Shown piece after piece: positions 25,072 to 33,438 of a DNA stretch of 47,540 nt; positions within the stretch are counted from its first letter, which is position 1, and every line of letters begins with the position of its first letter. Under the pieces are notes generated by a model that was given only the letters and a program-made list of their open reading frames with translations, made no database searches and was not told the origin of the DNA. Source of the DNA: Mycolicibacterium houstonense (GTDB lineage Bacteria > Actinomycetota > Actinomycetes > Mycobacteriales > Mycobacteriaceae); NCBI RefSeq assembly GCF_900078665.2, contig NZ_LT546207.1:4390364-4437903 (forward strand), read 5' to 3'. A program made the position numbers and the translations under genes.

Positions 25072-25557
25072 ATGACAGGGCAATCACCCGCGATCACCGT
25101 GGCCCACCCGCCGCAGGCGATGATGCGCATCGTCAACCCGGCACTGCGGTTCCTGCTGCGCACGCCGTTCGCCGGCGCCGCCCGCCACCAGTTCATGATT
25201 CTGACGGTGCGCGGCCGAAAAACCGGGCGACAGTACGCGATTCCGCTGAGCGCGCATGTCATCGACGGAACGCTCTATGCGATGACGGACGCGGGCTGGA
25301 AGCACAACTTCCGCGACGGCGCCGACGCCGAAGTGCTCCACGACGGGCGGACGACGACCATGCGCGGCGAACTCATCACGGACCGCGCGGCCGTCGCCGA
25401 TCTGTTCCACCGCTGCGCCGAGTCCTACGGCGTCAAACGTGCCCAGCGGATGATGGGGCTGACGTTCCGCGATCAGCGCATCCCCACGCTGGAGGAGTTC
25501 ACCGAGGCGGTCGATCGCCTGCGCCTCGCCGCGATCAAGCTGACCCCTACTACTTGA
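25072..25557 (+). CDS. Deazaflavin (F420)-dependent nitroreductase family protein
   Basis: The 161-residue protein belongs to the Ddn/FDOR-B split-barrel family. The signature FMILTVRGRKTGRQYAIPLS spans the cofactor-binding loop, followed by LYAMTDAGWKHNFRDG and ITDRAAVADLFHRCAESYG. Such enzymes use reduced coenzyme F420 to reduce quinones or other electrophiles, and some activate nitroimidazole drugs. It is divergent from fadD and its 3' end overlaps the convergent lipoprotein gene by 8 bp. The physiological substrate is unknown. Confidence 0.88.
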   Translation: MTGQSPAITVAHPPQAMMRIVNPALRFLLRTPFAGAARHQFMILTVRGRKTGRQYAIPLSAHVIDGTLYAMTDAGWKHNFRDGADAEVLHDGRTTTMRGELITDRAAVADLFHRCAESYGVKRAQRMMGLTFRDQRIPTLEEFTEAVDRLRLAAIKLTPTT

Positions 25558-26503
25558 GGCACGTGTCGAATTCGTCGCGGATGCGCTGTTGCAGGGCCAA
25601 TGCCTCGGGCACGAGCGGTTCGGACTTGGTGCGGTCGCCGTTGGCATACTCGCATTTGCCGATCATGGCGCTGCCCGCCCACCGTGGCTGGTCGTGGCGG
25701 GCCGGATCGTCGTCCCATCTCCACGTGAGGCTGACGGGATGCGCCGGGCCCGCCTCGAGCGCGTGGATGGTCCGCACCACGTCCTCGTATGCGGTCGCCG
25801 GGGTTGGCAACCCGAAGGTCAGGTGCTGAACCCGCCCGTCGCGGACGCTGATCCACCCCGGTTCGGCCGGTGCGGCCGCGGCCAGTTGCCGGTCGATGCG
25901 CTGCTTGTCGGCGACGGTCAACCGGGTGTGGATCATCCAGTGCGGATCGGCGACCCGGTCGGCGGCAGAGATATCGATGACGTTGGGCGGCCGGTCGGCG
26001 AAGATGCGCAGGATGGCGTCGACCGCGGCGCCGGGTTCCTCGGCCTCCCGGATCTCTATCTTCGATGCCTCAGGCGCGGCGCCGCCGGACCACATGATCT
26101 CCGCGGCCGGCGCGTCGGCGCGAAGGCGACGCACCAGCCCGGTCACCCGCTCGGCGTCGTCCGGCAGATCGGCGCTTCCGGACACTGAAGTCCGTTCGGC
26201 CACAAGGATCTTCATCCGCTGGTTGAACTTTGCGAAGTCGTTCCCGCGCAGCTCGTCGAGTTGTGCGGCCACCGCGCCGACCTGCTGATCACTGGCCTGC
26301 GCCATGTCGACCTCGAGTTCGAACCGAGTGCCCTCAAGGATGCCGTTGTCATAGATCAGGTCGACTTCGGACACTCCCGGCATCGCACCGATCTGGTCGC
26401 GGATGTCGAGTGCCTCATCCTCGCGATCGGGCGCACCGGTGCAGCCACTGACGCCGACCGTCACCACGGCCAGCAGCAAGGTGACAAGAGCCGCGAATCG
26501 CAT
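25550..26503 (-). CDS. Mycobacterial lipoprotein of unknown function
   Basis: The 317-residue product starts at ATG 26503, directly before a lipoprotein signal (MRFAALVTLLLAVVTVGVSG) with lipobox Cys21; the longer open frame upstream is non-coding in character. The mature part is hydrophilic with no recognised domain; it contains ELEVDMAQASDQQVGAVAAQ and GPAHPVSLTWRWDDDP. It should be anchored to the outer face of the plasma membrane. The gene converges on the nitroreductase gene with an 8-bp overlap. Its promoter side abuts the broken kinase fragment. Confidence 0.75.
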   Translation of the reverse strand: MRFAALVTLLLAVVTVGVSGCTGAPDREDEALDIRDQIGAMPGVSEVDLIYDNGILEGTRFELEVDMAQASDQQVGAVAAQLDELRGNDFAKFNQRMKILVAERTSVSGSADLPDDAERVTGLVRRLRADAPAAEIMWSGGAAPEASKIEIREAEEPGAAVDAILRIFADRPPNVIDISAADRVADPHWMIHTRLTVADKQRIDRQLAAAAPAEPGWISVRDGRVQHLTFGLPTPATAYEDVVRTIHALEAGPAHPVSLTWRWDDDPARHDQPRWAGSAMIGKCEYANGDRTKSEPLVPEALALQQRIRDEFDTCLK

Positions 26504-26539
26504 GTGTATGAGCCTACGGCCGGTCCGGGAAGCGACTGA

Positions 26540-27523
26540 GCGCCAATTGGCCCTGCACAATCCGCGCCCGAGGCGCTGACCGGCACTGCCCCGTTCCCCA
26601 CCAACAGCTACGAGCAATTGATCGCCGCGCATCTGACAGCCCCGCCACCACGGCCGAGCCTGAGCCGCGCCGACATCCCCACCTCGATTGACGCGGTCGT
26701 CGCGCGCGGCATGGCCAAGGAACCCGACGACCGCTACGGCAGCGCCGGCGCATTGGCGCGCGCCGCACAACGCGCGCTGCGTTGCACTCCGGAAGAAGCC
26801 ATGGCTGCCGGCGCCGACACCATGGCAGCGCCGCACGTTTCATCTCCCACGCTCGGCACAACGCTGGGCCATTCGACGCCGCCGCCCAATGACGGGAACC
26901 GGAGGTCGTGGGTCCCGATGGCCATCATCGGAGTCGTCTCAGCGCTCCTGCTCGGCGCGATGGGTCTCGTCATCGGCCTCCTCATTCCGAAAAGTCCTGC
27001 GCCCGAAGTCAACTCCGCACCGACCACCGTCACGCCGCCTCCGCCGAGCGTGACGGTATCCGCCACGACCGTTTACAAGACGGTTCCGCCTCCGGCGCCG
27101 CCCGCTACACCGTCGTACACGCCCACCGCTACGCGCGATGCCGAGTCCACGAGTTTCCAGCAACTCCGCCAGATCGCCGATGAGGATCACGCCGTAATAA
27201 GCGCCGAGGGATCCGATCTGTGGGTGCCGCAACTGAGTTCGAAGCGACCCGGGGTGGTCGACGCGGGTGTCCGGTGGAACAACGCCATGACCTTGCGAGA
27301 GCATCTGCAGCTGCGCGAGCGTTACGGGGCCAAACTGCTGTGGTCGGGCGACTGGTCGACATTCGACGCGCCCAACTTTTGGGTGACCATCGCTCCGTTC
27401 ACGTTCGCCGACTCTGCCGGAGCCCTGTACTGGTGCAGCTCACAAGGCTTCGATGCCGACCATTGCTACGCCAAACTCATCAGCAAGACTCACGCCGTCG
27501 CAGGCAGCACCGCGTTCAACTGA
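26540..27523 (+). pseudogene. 5'-truncated Ser/Thr protein kinase (PknJ/PknD-like C-terminal half)
   Basis: A frame open from 26540 joins abruptly at about 26576 to the end of a Hanks-type kinase catalytic domain (LTGTAPFPTNSYEQLIAAHL, then VVARGMAKEPDDRYGSAGAL). A proline-rich juxtamembrane stretch, one membrane helix (MAIIGVVSALLLGAMGLVIG), a Thr/Pro linker, and an extracellular sensor domain (LWVPQLSSKRPGVVDAGVRW ... STFDAPNFWVTIAPF) follow. The ATP loop, catalytic loop and DFG segment are absent; the upstream 70 bp are the lipoprotein promoter. The break implies deletion of about 200 residues. Translation could begin at TTG 26618 or ATG 26711 and give a membrane protein without kinase activity. 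Confidence 0.8.
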
Positions 27524-27558
27524 CCCGGCGTGTCGCGCCTCGAATGCGGGTCTCGAGT

Positions 27559-27852
27559 TGCCCGCCTGTTAGCGACTTTTCAGCGACAATCGCCTCAGGA
27601 GCACCCTGTGTTTCTTTGGCCACGCGGGCCTTCTGTACTGGCGTCACTGTGGGCATCGCCAGTCTCGTGCGTATCAGAATTCGAGGTGCCCACCTATCAG
27701 CGACAGTGTCGCTATTAGGTGGGCACTGGACGGGTGAGACCAATGGGGTCAGCGGTGCCAGATGGGCGAAAAAGTTGGCCGACGCTGAGTCTGACGGGAT
27801 AGGTGTTAATCACTGTGGCGATTGTCGCTGAAAAGTCGCTAACAGGCGGGCA
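27559..27852. mobile_element. 294-bp element bounded by perfect 36-bp inverted repeats (IS/MITE relic)
   Basis: The left repeat (27559-27594, starting TGCCCGCCTGTTAGCGAC) and the right repeat (27817-27852) are exact reverse complements over 36 bp. Between them there is no coding sequence I can support. AGCGAC occurs twice in each repeat at 11-bp spacing and again in the central palindrome, which recalls the multiple end repeats of IS21-type elements. I see no clear target-site duplication. It lies between the broken kinase gene and the ABC transporter operon. Confidence 0.72.
27686..27726. repeat. 41-bp near-perfect palindrome inside the inverted-repeat element
   Basis: Two 20-bp arms (GTGCCCACCTATCAGCGACA and its complement, 18 of 20 matching) are separated by 1 bp. 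The arms resemble the element's outer ends (TGCCC-CCT-T-AGCGAC). The palindrome could be two abutted element ends or a transcriptional stop. Confidence 0.7.
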
Positions 27853-28036
27853 CATCGGTAATCGCTCCGAAATCCGTGACGGATGTGACTGGCGTGATCA
27901 GCGGCCCGCAACGCGAGCGCCGCCAGACGAGCCGACCGCCCCGGACCGGACCTCGACGCCCACAACACCAAATGCCCCAATAACCGCCACCCGCCACACC
28001 CACCTCGGTAACGTCGAGAGCAATGAGGGCAGCGAC

Positions 28037-29086
28037 GTGTTGATCGCGGCGTTACGCGATCTGCAGTGGCGCCGACGACGATTCATGATCGCCGCAGTCG
28101 GCACCGCGTTGGTCTTTGCGATGACGTTGGTGTTGACGGGTCTGGCCAACGGTTTCCGGGTCGAGGCCGAACGCAGTGTCGACGCGCTCGGTCTCGACGC
28201 TTTCATGATCAAGGAAGGCGCGGCCGGGCCGTTCCTGGGCTCGGCGCCGTTGCCGCTCAGCGACGTTCAGCGCGCTGCCCGGTTGCCGGGCGTCACGGCC
28301 GCGGTCCCGCTGGTGTACGGCTCGTCGACCATCCCGGCCGGCGGCGGCCCCCGGAACGTCAACGTGTTCGGGGTGCCGGAGCAGGGCCCGGGCGCCCCGG
28401 CCGTGAAGGAAGGCCGGGCGCCCCACACCCCGGACGAGGTCATGGTGTCGACGACGATGGGCCGCTCGGTCGGCGCAGACGTCGATATCGGCGCCTCGAA
28501 GCTGCGCGTCGTCGGCCTGGTCGACGATCTCACCGCCCTGGCCGCCCAGGACAACGTGTACCTGACGGTGCTCGGCGCCCAGCAACTGCTGTTCTCCGGT
28601 CAGAAGCTGATCTCGTCGGTCGGCATCGTCGGCACCCCGGGCCCGGCCCCGCCGGACTTCCGCATCGTCGACCGGGCCGGCGCCGTCGACGACATGGTGC
28701 GCCCACTGCGCGGTGCCAACCAGGCGATGAGCCTGATGGCCGGCCTGCTGTGGGCGGTCGCGGCGCTGATCGTCGGCTCGGTGATCTACCTGTCGGCGTT
28801 GGAACGCACCCGCGACTTCGCGGTGTTCAAGGCCGTCGGAGTGGCGACCCGGTCGATCATGGCCGGGCTGGCGATGCAGGCGGTGACGGTCGCGCTGCTG
28901 GCCGCCGTGCTGGGCGCGGGCCTGTCGCTGGTACTCGGCCCGCCGTTCCCGATGCGGTGTGACGTACCCACCCTGGCGTTCGTCGCGCTCCCGATCGTCG
29001 CCGTTGTGATCGGCCTGCTGGCCAGCGTTGCCGGACTGCGCCGTGCCGTCACCATCGACCCTGCCCTGGCGTTCCGAGGACCCTGA
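28037..29086 (+). CDS. FtsX/MacB-type ABC transporter permease (Rv0072-like)
   Basis: The 349-residue product starts at GTG 28037, preceded by GAGGG, giving the N-terminus LIAALRDLQWRRRRFMIAAV. It has one N-terminal helix, a large extracytoplasmic domain (GSSTIPAGGGPRNVNVFGVP; DEVMVSTTMGRSVGADVDIG) and three C-terminal helices (VGSVIYLSALERTRDFAVFK, then LAMQAVTVALLAAVLGAGLS), the FtsX/MacB layout. This matches the mycobacterial Rv0072-type permease. The ATPase gene follows 1 bp after its stop. Substrate unknown. Confidence 0.88.
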   Translation: MLIAALRDLQWRRRRFMIAAVGTALVFAMTLVLTGLANGFRVEAERSVDALGLDAFMIKEGAAGPFLGSAPLPLSDVQRAARLPGVTAAVPLVYGSSTIPAGGGPRNVNVFGVPEQGPGAPAVKEGRAPHTPDEVMVSTTMGRSVGADVDIGASKLRVVGLVDDLTALAAQDNVYLTVLGAQQLLFSGQKLISSVGIVGTPGPAPPDFRIVDRAGAVDDMVRPLRGANQAMSLMAGLLWAVAALIVGSVIYLSALERTRDFAVFKAVGVATRSIMAGLAMQAVTVALLAAVLGAGLSLVLGPPFPMRCDVPTLAFVALPIVAVVIGLLASVAGLRRAVTIDPALAFRGP

Positions 29087-29087
29087 C

Positions 29088-30089
29088 ATGGCTGATCTGC
29101 TCGTCAAAGACCTCGTCGTGGAGTACTCCAGCGGCGGCTACGCGGTGCGCCCGATCGACGGCCTGGACCTCGAAGTCCCGGCCGGATCGCTGGCAATCCT
29201 GTTGGGTCCGAGCGGTTGCGGCAAGACGACCCTGCTGTCATGCCTGGGCGGCATCCTCAAACCCACCGCGGGCCGCATCGAGTTCGGCGACATCGATGTG
29301 ACCACCCTGAACAAGAAGGAACTGTCGGACTACCGGCGCGACACCGTCGGGATCGTGTTCCAGGCCTTCAACCTGGTCCCCAGCCTGACGGCGATGGAGA
29401 ACGTGATGGTGCCGCTGCGCGCTGCCGGCATGAGCCGCTACGGCGCCCGCGAACGCGCCATGGAGCTGCTGACGCGCGTCGGCTTGAAAGACCGATTGCA
29501 CCACCGCCCAGGCAATCTCAGCGGCGGCCAGCAGCAGCGCGTCGCGGTGGCCCGCGCGATCGCCCTCGACCCGCCCCTGATATTGGCCGACGAGCCGACC
29601 GCGCACCTCGACTTCATCCAGGTGGAAGAGGTGCTCCGGCTCATCAGAGAACTGGCCAGCGGTGAACGCGTCGTGGTCGTCGCCACCCACGACACCCGCA
29701 TCCTGCCACTCGCGGACCGCGTCGTTGAGCTGGTTCCACACGTCGCCGTCGAACATCAGGGCAGCGAATCGATTACCGTCGACGCCGGCGAGGTGCTGTT
29801 CGCCCAGGGCGAGATGGGCGATCTGATCTACATCGTCACCGGCGGCGAGATCGAACTCTCTCGCGAATTGGCCAGTGGCGGCGAGGAAGTCATCAAGATC
29901 GCCGGCCCGGGAGACTACTTCGGCGAGATGGGGCCGCTGTTCAGCCTGCCTCGCTCGGCCACTGCGCGCGCCAAGACCGACGCCACGCTCGTCGGCTACA
30001 CCGTCCAGGCGTTCCGGGAACTGCTCGGCCCCACCGGCGCCCGCAACCTGATCACCCAACCGGAAACAGAGGACGAGTCGGCCGTTTGA
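29088..30089 (+). CDS. ABC transporter ATPase fused to a cyclic-nucleotide-binding-like domain (Rv0073-like)
   Basis: The 333-residue protein starts at ATG 29088 with a GAGGA site. Residues 1-225 form an ABC ATPase: Walker A ([14 protein letters not shown]), Q-loop, signature [20 protein letters not shown], Walker B ([12 protein letters not shown]) and H-loop (VVVATHDTR). Residues 232-315 form a cNMP-binding-type beta-barrel: [20 protein letters not shown], and [20 protein letters not shown] with the phosphate-binding cassette-like FGEM ... RSAT. The fusion suggests gating of export by a small ligand, though the ligand is not proven. It is coupled to the permease gene upstream. Confidence 0.92.
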   Translation: MADLLVKDLVVEYSSGGYAVRPIDGLDLEVPAGSLAILLGPSGCGKTTLLSCLGGILKPTAGRIEFGDIDVTTLNKKELSDYRRDTVGIVFQAFNLVPSLTAMENVMVPLRAAGMSRYGARERAMELLTRVGLKDRLHHRPGNLSGGQQQRVAVARAIALDPPLILADEPTAHLDFIQVEEVLRLIRELASGERVVVVATHDTRILPLADRVVELVPHVAVEHQGSESITVDAGEVLFAQGEMGDLIYIVTGGEIELSRELASGGEEVIKIAGPGDYFGEMGPLFSLPRSATARAKTDATLVGYTVQAFRELLGPTGARNLITQPETEDESAV

Positions 30090-30255
30090 AAACGCAAGCA
30101 GCGGCCCCGCTTTCACGGCCTCTGTTCGCTGCCTGCACCTCGGGTTTCCACAAGGGGGTACCCGTCGCAGACGGATTGGAGTAACGTCCCGACACGGCGC
30201 ATGAAGAAAGCGGTGCGCCAGGTCAGCTACCGAATCCGAGCACTGTACGGAGCGG

Positions 30256-31179
30256 ATGGTGACAGCTACCGAGCACAAAGACAAAACCGCGGCACCGTAC
30301 ATCGGCGCCCGTCCCGGCGAGCGCCACGGGTCGACGGCCGATGAAGTCCGGTCCCATTACGACCTGTCCAACGAGTTCTTCCGGCTCTGGCAGGACCCGA
30401 CGCAGACCTACAGCTGCGCCTACTTCGAACGCGACGACATGACGCTGGAGCAGGCTCAGATGGCGAAAGTCGATCTGGCACTGGGCAAACTCGGCCTGCA
30501 ACCGGGCATGACCCTGCTCGACATCGGCTGCGGTTGGGGTTCGACCATCATGCGTGCCGTCGACAAGTACGACGTCAACGTCATCGGCCTGACCCTCTCG
30601 CACAACCAACTCGCCCACATCGAACAGCGTTTCGCCGAGTCCGACAGCCCGCGCAGCAAAGAAGTGCGCCTGCAACCTTGGGAGGATTTCGACGAACCGG
30701 TCGACCGGGTGGTCTCGATCGGGGCCTTCGAGCACTTCGGTTTCGAGAAGTACGCCGATTACTTCAAGAAGACGTACGAGCTGATGCCCGACGACGGCGT
30801 GATGCTGCTGCACACCATCGTCTCGACAAGCAAGGAAGAAGTGGCCGAGATGGGCCTGCCCACCACGATGTCGCTGATGCGCTTCTTCCGGTTCATCGTC
30901 ACCGAGATCTATCCCGGCGGCCGGATCCCGCTGATCAAGATGGTCGAGGACCGCGCCACCGAGGCCGGTTTCCGCGTCACCCGCAAACAACGCCTGCGCC
31001 CCCACTATGCCCGCACCCTGGACGCCTGGGCGGCGAACCTGCAGGCCAAGAAGGACGAGGCGATCGCGATCACCTCCGAAGAGGTCTACGAGCGCTACCT
31101 GAAGTACCTGACCGGGTGCGCAGACCTGTTCCGCGACGGCTACACCGACGTGTGCCAATTCACCTGCGAAAAGGCGTAA
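30256..31179 (+). CDS. Mycolic acid cyclopropane synthase family methyltransferase (canonical)
   Basis: The 307-residue product is a SAM-dependent mycolate methyltransferase of the CmaA/MmaA family, modifying double bonds of acyl-ACP meromycolate chains. It has [18 protein letters not shown] (C54), the SAM motif [33 protein letters not shown] (E159, H160), LLHTI (H186) and [18 protein letters not shown] (Y251). The residues that bind the bicarbonate base in CmaA1 are all kept. The second methyltransferase gene starts about 20 bp after its stop. It could make a cyclopropane or a methoxy/keto precursor; sequence alone does not decide. Confidence 0.9.
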   Translation: MVTATEHKDKTAAPYIGARPGERHGSTADEVRSHYDLSNEFFRLWQDPTQTYSCAYFERDDMTLEQAQMAKVDLALGKLGLQPGMTLLDIGCGWGSTIMRAVDKYDVNVIGLTLSHNQLAHIEQRFAESDSPRSKEVRLQPWEDFDEPVDRVVSIGAFEHFGFEKYADYFKKTYELMPDDGVMLLHTIVSTSKEEVAEMGLPTTMSLMRFFRFIVTEIYPGGRIPLIKMVEDRATEAGFRVTRKQRLRPHYARTLDAWAANLQAKKDEAIAITSEEVYERYLKYLTGCADLFRDGYTDVCQFTCEKA

Positions 31180-31200
31180 CCACCGGGGAGGTTTGTGCGC

Positions 31201-32088
31201 ATGGCCGACGGCACGGCGGGGACGGCCCAGATGCGGCCGTACTTCGAAGACGTTCAAGCCCATTACGACCTCTCCGACGACTTCTTCGGACTCTTCCAGG
31301 ACCCGTCCCGCACCTACAGCTGCGCGTTCTACCAGCGCGACGACATGACGCTGGAAGAAGCCCAGATGGCCAAGATCGACCTGGCATTGGACAAGCTCGG
31401 CCTGCAGCCGGGCATGACGCTGCTGGACATCGGCTGCGGCTGGGGCGCGCTGATGAAGCGCGCGCTGGAGCGCTACGACGTCAACGTCATCGGGCTGACC
31501 CTGAGCCGAAACCAGTACGCCTACAGCCAAGACCTCCTGGACCGGGTCGACACCCGCCGGTCACATCTGGTGTGCCTGCAGGGCTGGGAGCAGTTCGACC
31601 AGCCGGTGGACCGCATCGTCAGCATCGAGGCCTTCGAGGCGTTCGGAAAGTCGCGCTACGGCGCGTTTTTCGACACCGCTCACCGGGTGCTGCCCGAGGA
31701 CGGCTCGATGGTGATCGAGACGATCTTCACCCACCCGATCAACTACTGGCGCGAACACGGCATCGCGATCACGTTGACCGACATGAAGTTCACCAGGTTC
31801 ATCGGCCGGGAGATCTTCCCCGGCGGGCAGCTTCCCTCCGACGTCGACATGCTCGAATTCTCGTCGCAGGCCGGGTTTTCCACCGACGAGCTGCAGCTGA
31901 TGAACTCCCACTATGTGCGCACACTGGACACCTGGGCGGCGAATCTCACCGCGCATCGTGACGAGGCGATCGCCACCACATCCGAAGAGGTCTACGACCG
32001 CTACATGCACTACATCACCGGCTGCGCCGACTTCTTCCGCCGCGGCATCTCCGAGGTCGCTCAGTTCACCTTCACCAAGCGGCCCTAG
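31201..32088 (+). CDS. Divergent mycolate-type methyltransferase lacking the active-site His
   Basis: The 295-residue protein is a paralogue of the upstream gene, starting at ATG 31201 with GGGGAGG 9 nt upstream. The SAM motif ([19 protein letters not shown]), C41 (TYSCAFYQRDDM) and Y238 (SHYVRTLDTWAANL) are present. The FEHF motif reads SIEAFEAFGKSRY (E146 kept, His to Ala147), and the LLHTI segment reads VIETI (Glu173 in place of the bicarbonate-binding His). The loop that follows is also different. It is thus a specialised enzyme, possibly not a cyclopropanase. It converges with the KAS gene, overlapping its stop by 4 bp. Confidence 0.88.
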   Translation: MADGTAGTAQMRPYFEDVQAHYDLSDDFFGLFQDPSRTYSCAFYQRDDMTLEEAQMAKIDLALDKLGLQPGMTLLDIGCGWGALMKRALERYDVNVIGLTLSRNQYAYSQDLLDRVDTRRSHLVCLQGWEQFDQPVDRIVSIEAFEAFGKSRYGAFFDTAHRVLPEDGSMVIETIFTHPINYWREHGIAITLTDMKFTRFIGREIFPGGQLPSDVDMLEFSSQAGFSTDELQLMNSHYVRTLDTWAANLTAHRDEAIATTSEEVYDRYMHYITGCADFFRRGISEVAQFTFTKRP

Positions 32089-33332
32089 TCGGCACCGAAG
32101 GCCAACGCGACGTTGTTGCCGCCGAACCCGAACGAGTCGCTGATCGCGTACCGGTAGTTACCCCTGCGGGGCTGGTCGACGACGACATCCAGGTCGATCG
32201 TCGGGTCCGGGTTCTTCAGGTTGAGGGTGGGTGGGATAACCCCGTCACGCAGCGCCTGCACCGTCAGCACCGCCTCCACCGCGCCGGCCGAACCCAGGGA
32301 GTGGCCCAGCGCCGCCTTGGGCGCGTACACCGCAGGTGTGGCACGTCCGAGCGCCCGGTGAATGGCCCGGGCCTCGGCCGCGTCGCCACAGCCGGTGCCG
32401 GTGGCGTGTGCGTTGACGTGGTCGATGTCGGTGGGGCTGAGCCCGGCCAGCTCGACGGCCCGGCTGATCGCGTCACCGGCCCGCTCCCCCGTCGGCTCGG
32501 GCCGGATGGCGTCATAGCCGTCGGAGGTGATGCCGCAGCCCAGCAGCCGGGCCAGGATCGGCGCGCCGCGGGCCTTGGCGTGCTCTTCGGTCTCGATCAG
32601 CATCAGGGCGCCGGCCTCGCCGAACACCATCCCGCTCCGGTCTTTGTCGAAGGGGCGGCAGGCGGCGGCCGGGTCGTCGTTGTCGGTCGACATCATGCCG
32701 ATCTGCGTGAATGCCGCGATGGGAACCGCCTCGATACAGGTCTCCACCCCACCGCAGATCGCGATGTCGGCGTCACCGAGGATGATCTGCCGCCACGCCT
32801 GCGCAATGGCCGCCGCGCCCGAGGCGTCGGCCATCACCGGAGACATCACCCCGGCCTTGGCCTGCCGCTGCAGGGCGACCGCCACCGCCGGTGCGTTCGG
32901 CATGTACTTCTGGATCGAGGTCGGCGCCACCGCCCGCAGACCCTTCTCCTTCCAGGTGTCGTACTGCAAGATCATTTCCTCGGTGGTGCCCAGTGCCAGC
33001 CCGATCGAGACCAGCAGCCGCCGGGTGTCGATCTCGGGCGAGCCGGCGCTCTCCCACAACCGGCGTCCCAACACCGTGGACATCTGGCCCATATACGAAA
33101 GCTTGCGCCGCTCAACGCGAGTGAGGATGTCTTCGAAGCTCTCGGTCAGCTGTCCGGCGACCCGCACCGGAAAGTCGAACTCGTCGACAAACGGCTTGTC
33201 CAGGGGGCGGATCCCGCTGCGGCCCTCCAGCAACAGCCGCCAGGTGTCCTCCGCTTGAGACGCAAGCGAAGTCGTCGATGCGACCGCCGTGACGACGACA
33301 TCGGGAACATGACCCGTGGCCTGCGTGTACAT
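32085..33332 (-). CDS. KasA/KasB-like beta-ketoacyl-ACP synthase with catalytic Cys replaced by Asp
   Basis: The 415-residue protein is clearly related to FAS-II KasA/KasB, which elongate meromycolate chains. It keeps H309 (HVNAHATGTGCGDAAEARAI), K339, H344 (KAALGHSLGSAGAVEAV) and the C-terminal SFGFGGNNVALAFG. The nucleophile site that reads SACSSGSEAI in KasA reads MADASGAAAI here, with D169 at the Cys position; the codon is GAC. A normal Claisen condensation through a Cys thioester is not expected. It may act as a chain-length-factor-like partner, a decarboxylase, or a scaffold for the adjacent methyltransferases. Two convergent mycolate methyltransferase genes lie next to it. Confidence 0.9.
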   Translation of the reverse strand: MYTQATGHVPDVVVTAVASTTSLASQAEDTWRLLLEGRSGIRPLDKPFVDEFDFPVRVAGQLTESFEDILTRVERRKLSYMGQMSTVLGRRLWESAGSPEIDTRRLLVSIGLALGTTEEMILQYDTWKEKGLRAVAPTSIQKYMPNAPAVAVALQRQAKAGVMSPVMADASGAAAIAQAWRQIILGDADIAICGGVETCIEAVPIAAFTQIGMMSTDNDDPAAACRPFDKDRSGMVFGEAGALMLIETEEHAKARGAPILARLLGCGITSDGYDAIRPEPTGERAGDAISRAVELAGLSPTDIDHVNAHATGTGCGDAAEARAIHRALGRATPAVYAPKAALGHSLGSAGAVEAVLTVQALRDGVIPPTLNLKNPDPTIDLDVVVDQPRRGNYRYAISDSFGFGGNNVALAFGAD

Positions 33333-33438
33333 GTGCGGGCTCTCGTTTCTCCTTCGCGAGCCAACCTATGTGCGGGAAGGTACTTCCCACTTTAGAACTG
33401 CACATACGCGCGCAGGTCAGATTTGTCAGACTGGGACC

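Noticed and set aside
27220..27831. 203-codon plus-strand frame spanning the kinase fragment end and the inverted-repeat element
   Set aside because: It crosses the inverted repeat and reads out of frame with the sensor domain; no similarity.
27803..28036. Upstream extension of the ABC permease gene to 27803
   Set aside because: It runs through the right inverted repeat of the relic element; GTG 28037 with GAGGG and similarity to Rv0072-type proteins gives the real start.
30223..31530. 435-codon minus-strand frame across the two methyltransferase genes
   Set aside because: It overlaps both strongly supported methyltransferase genes and is low-complexity in composition; an antisense shadow.
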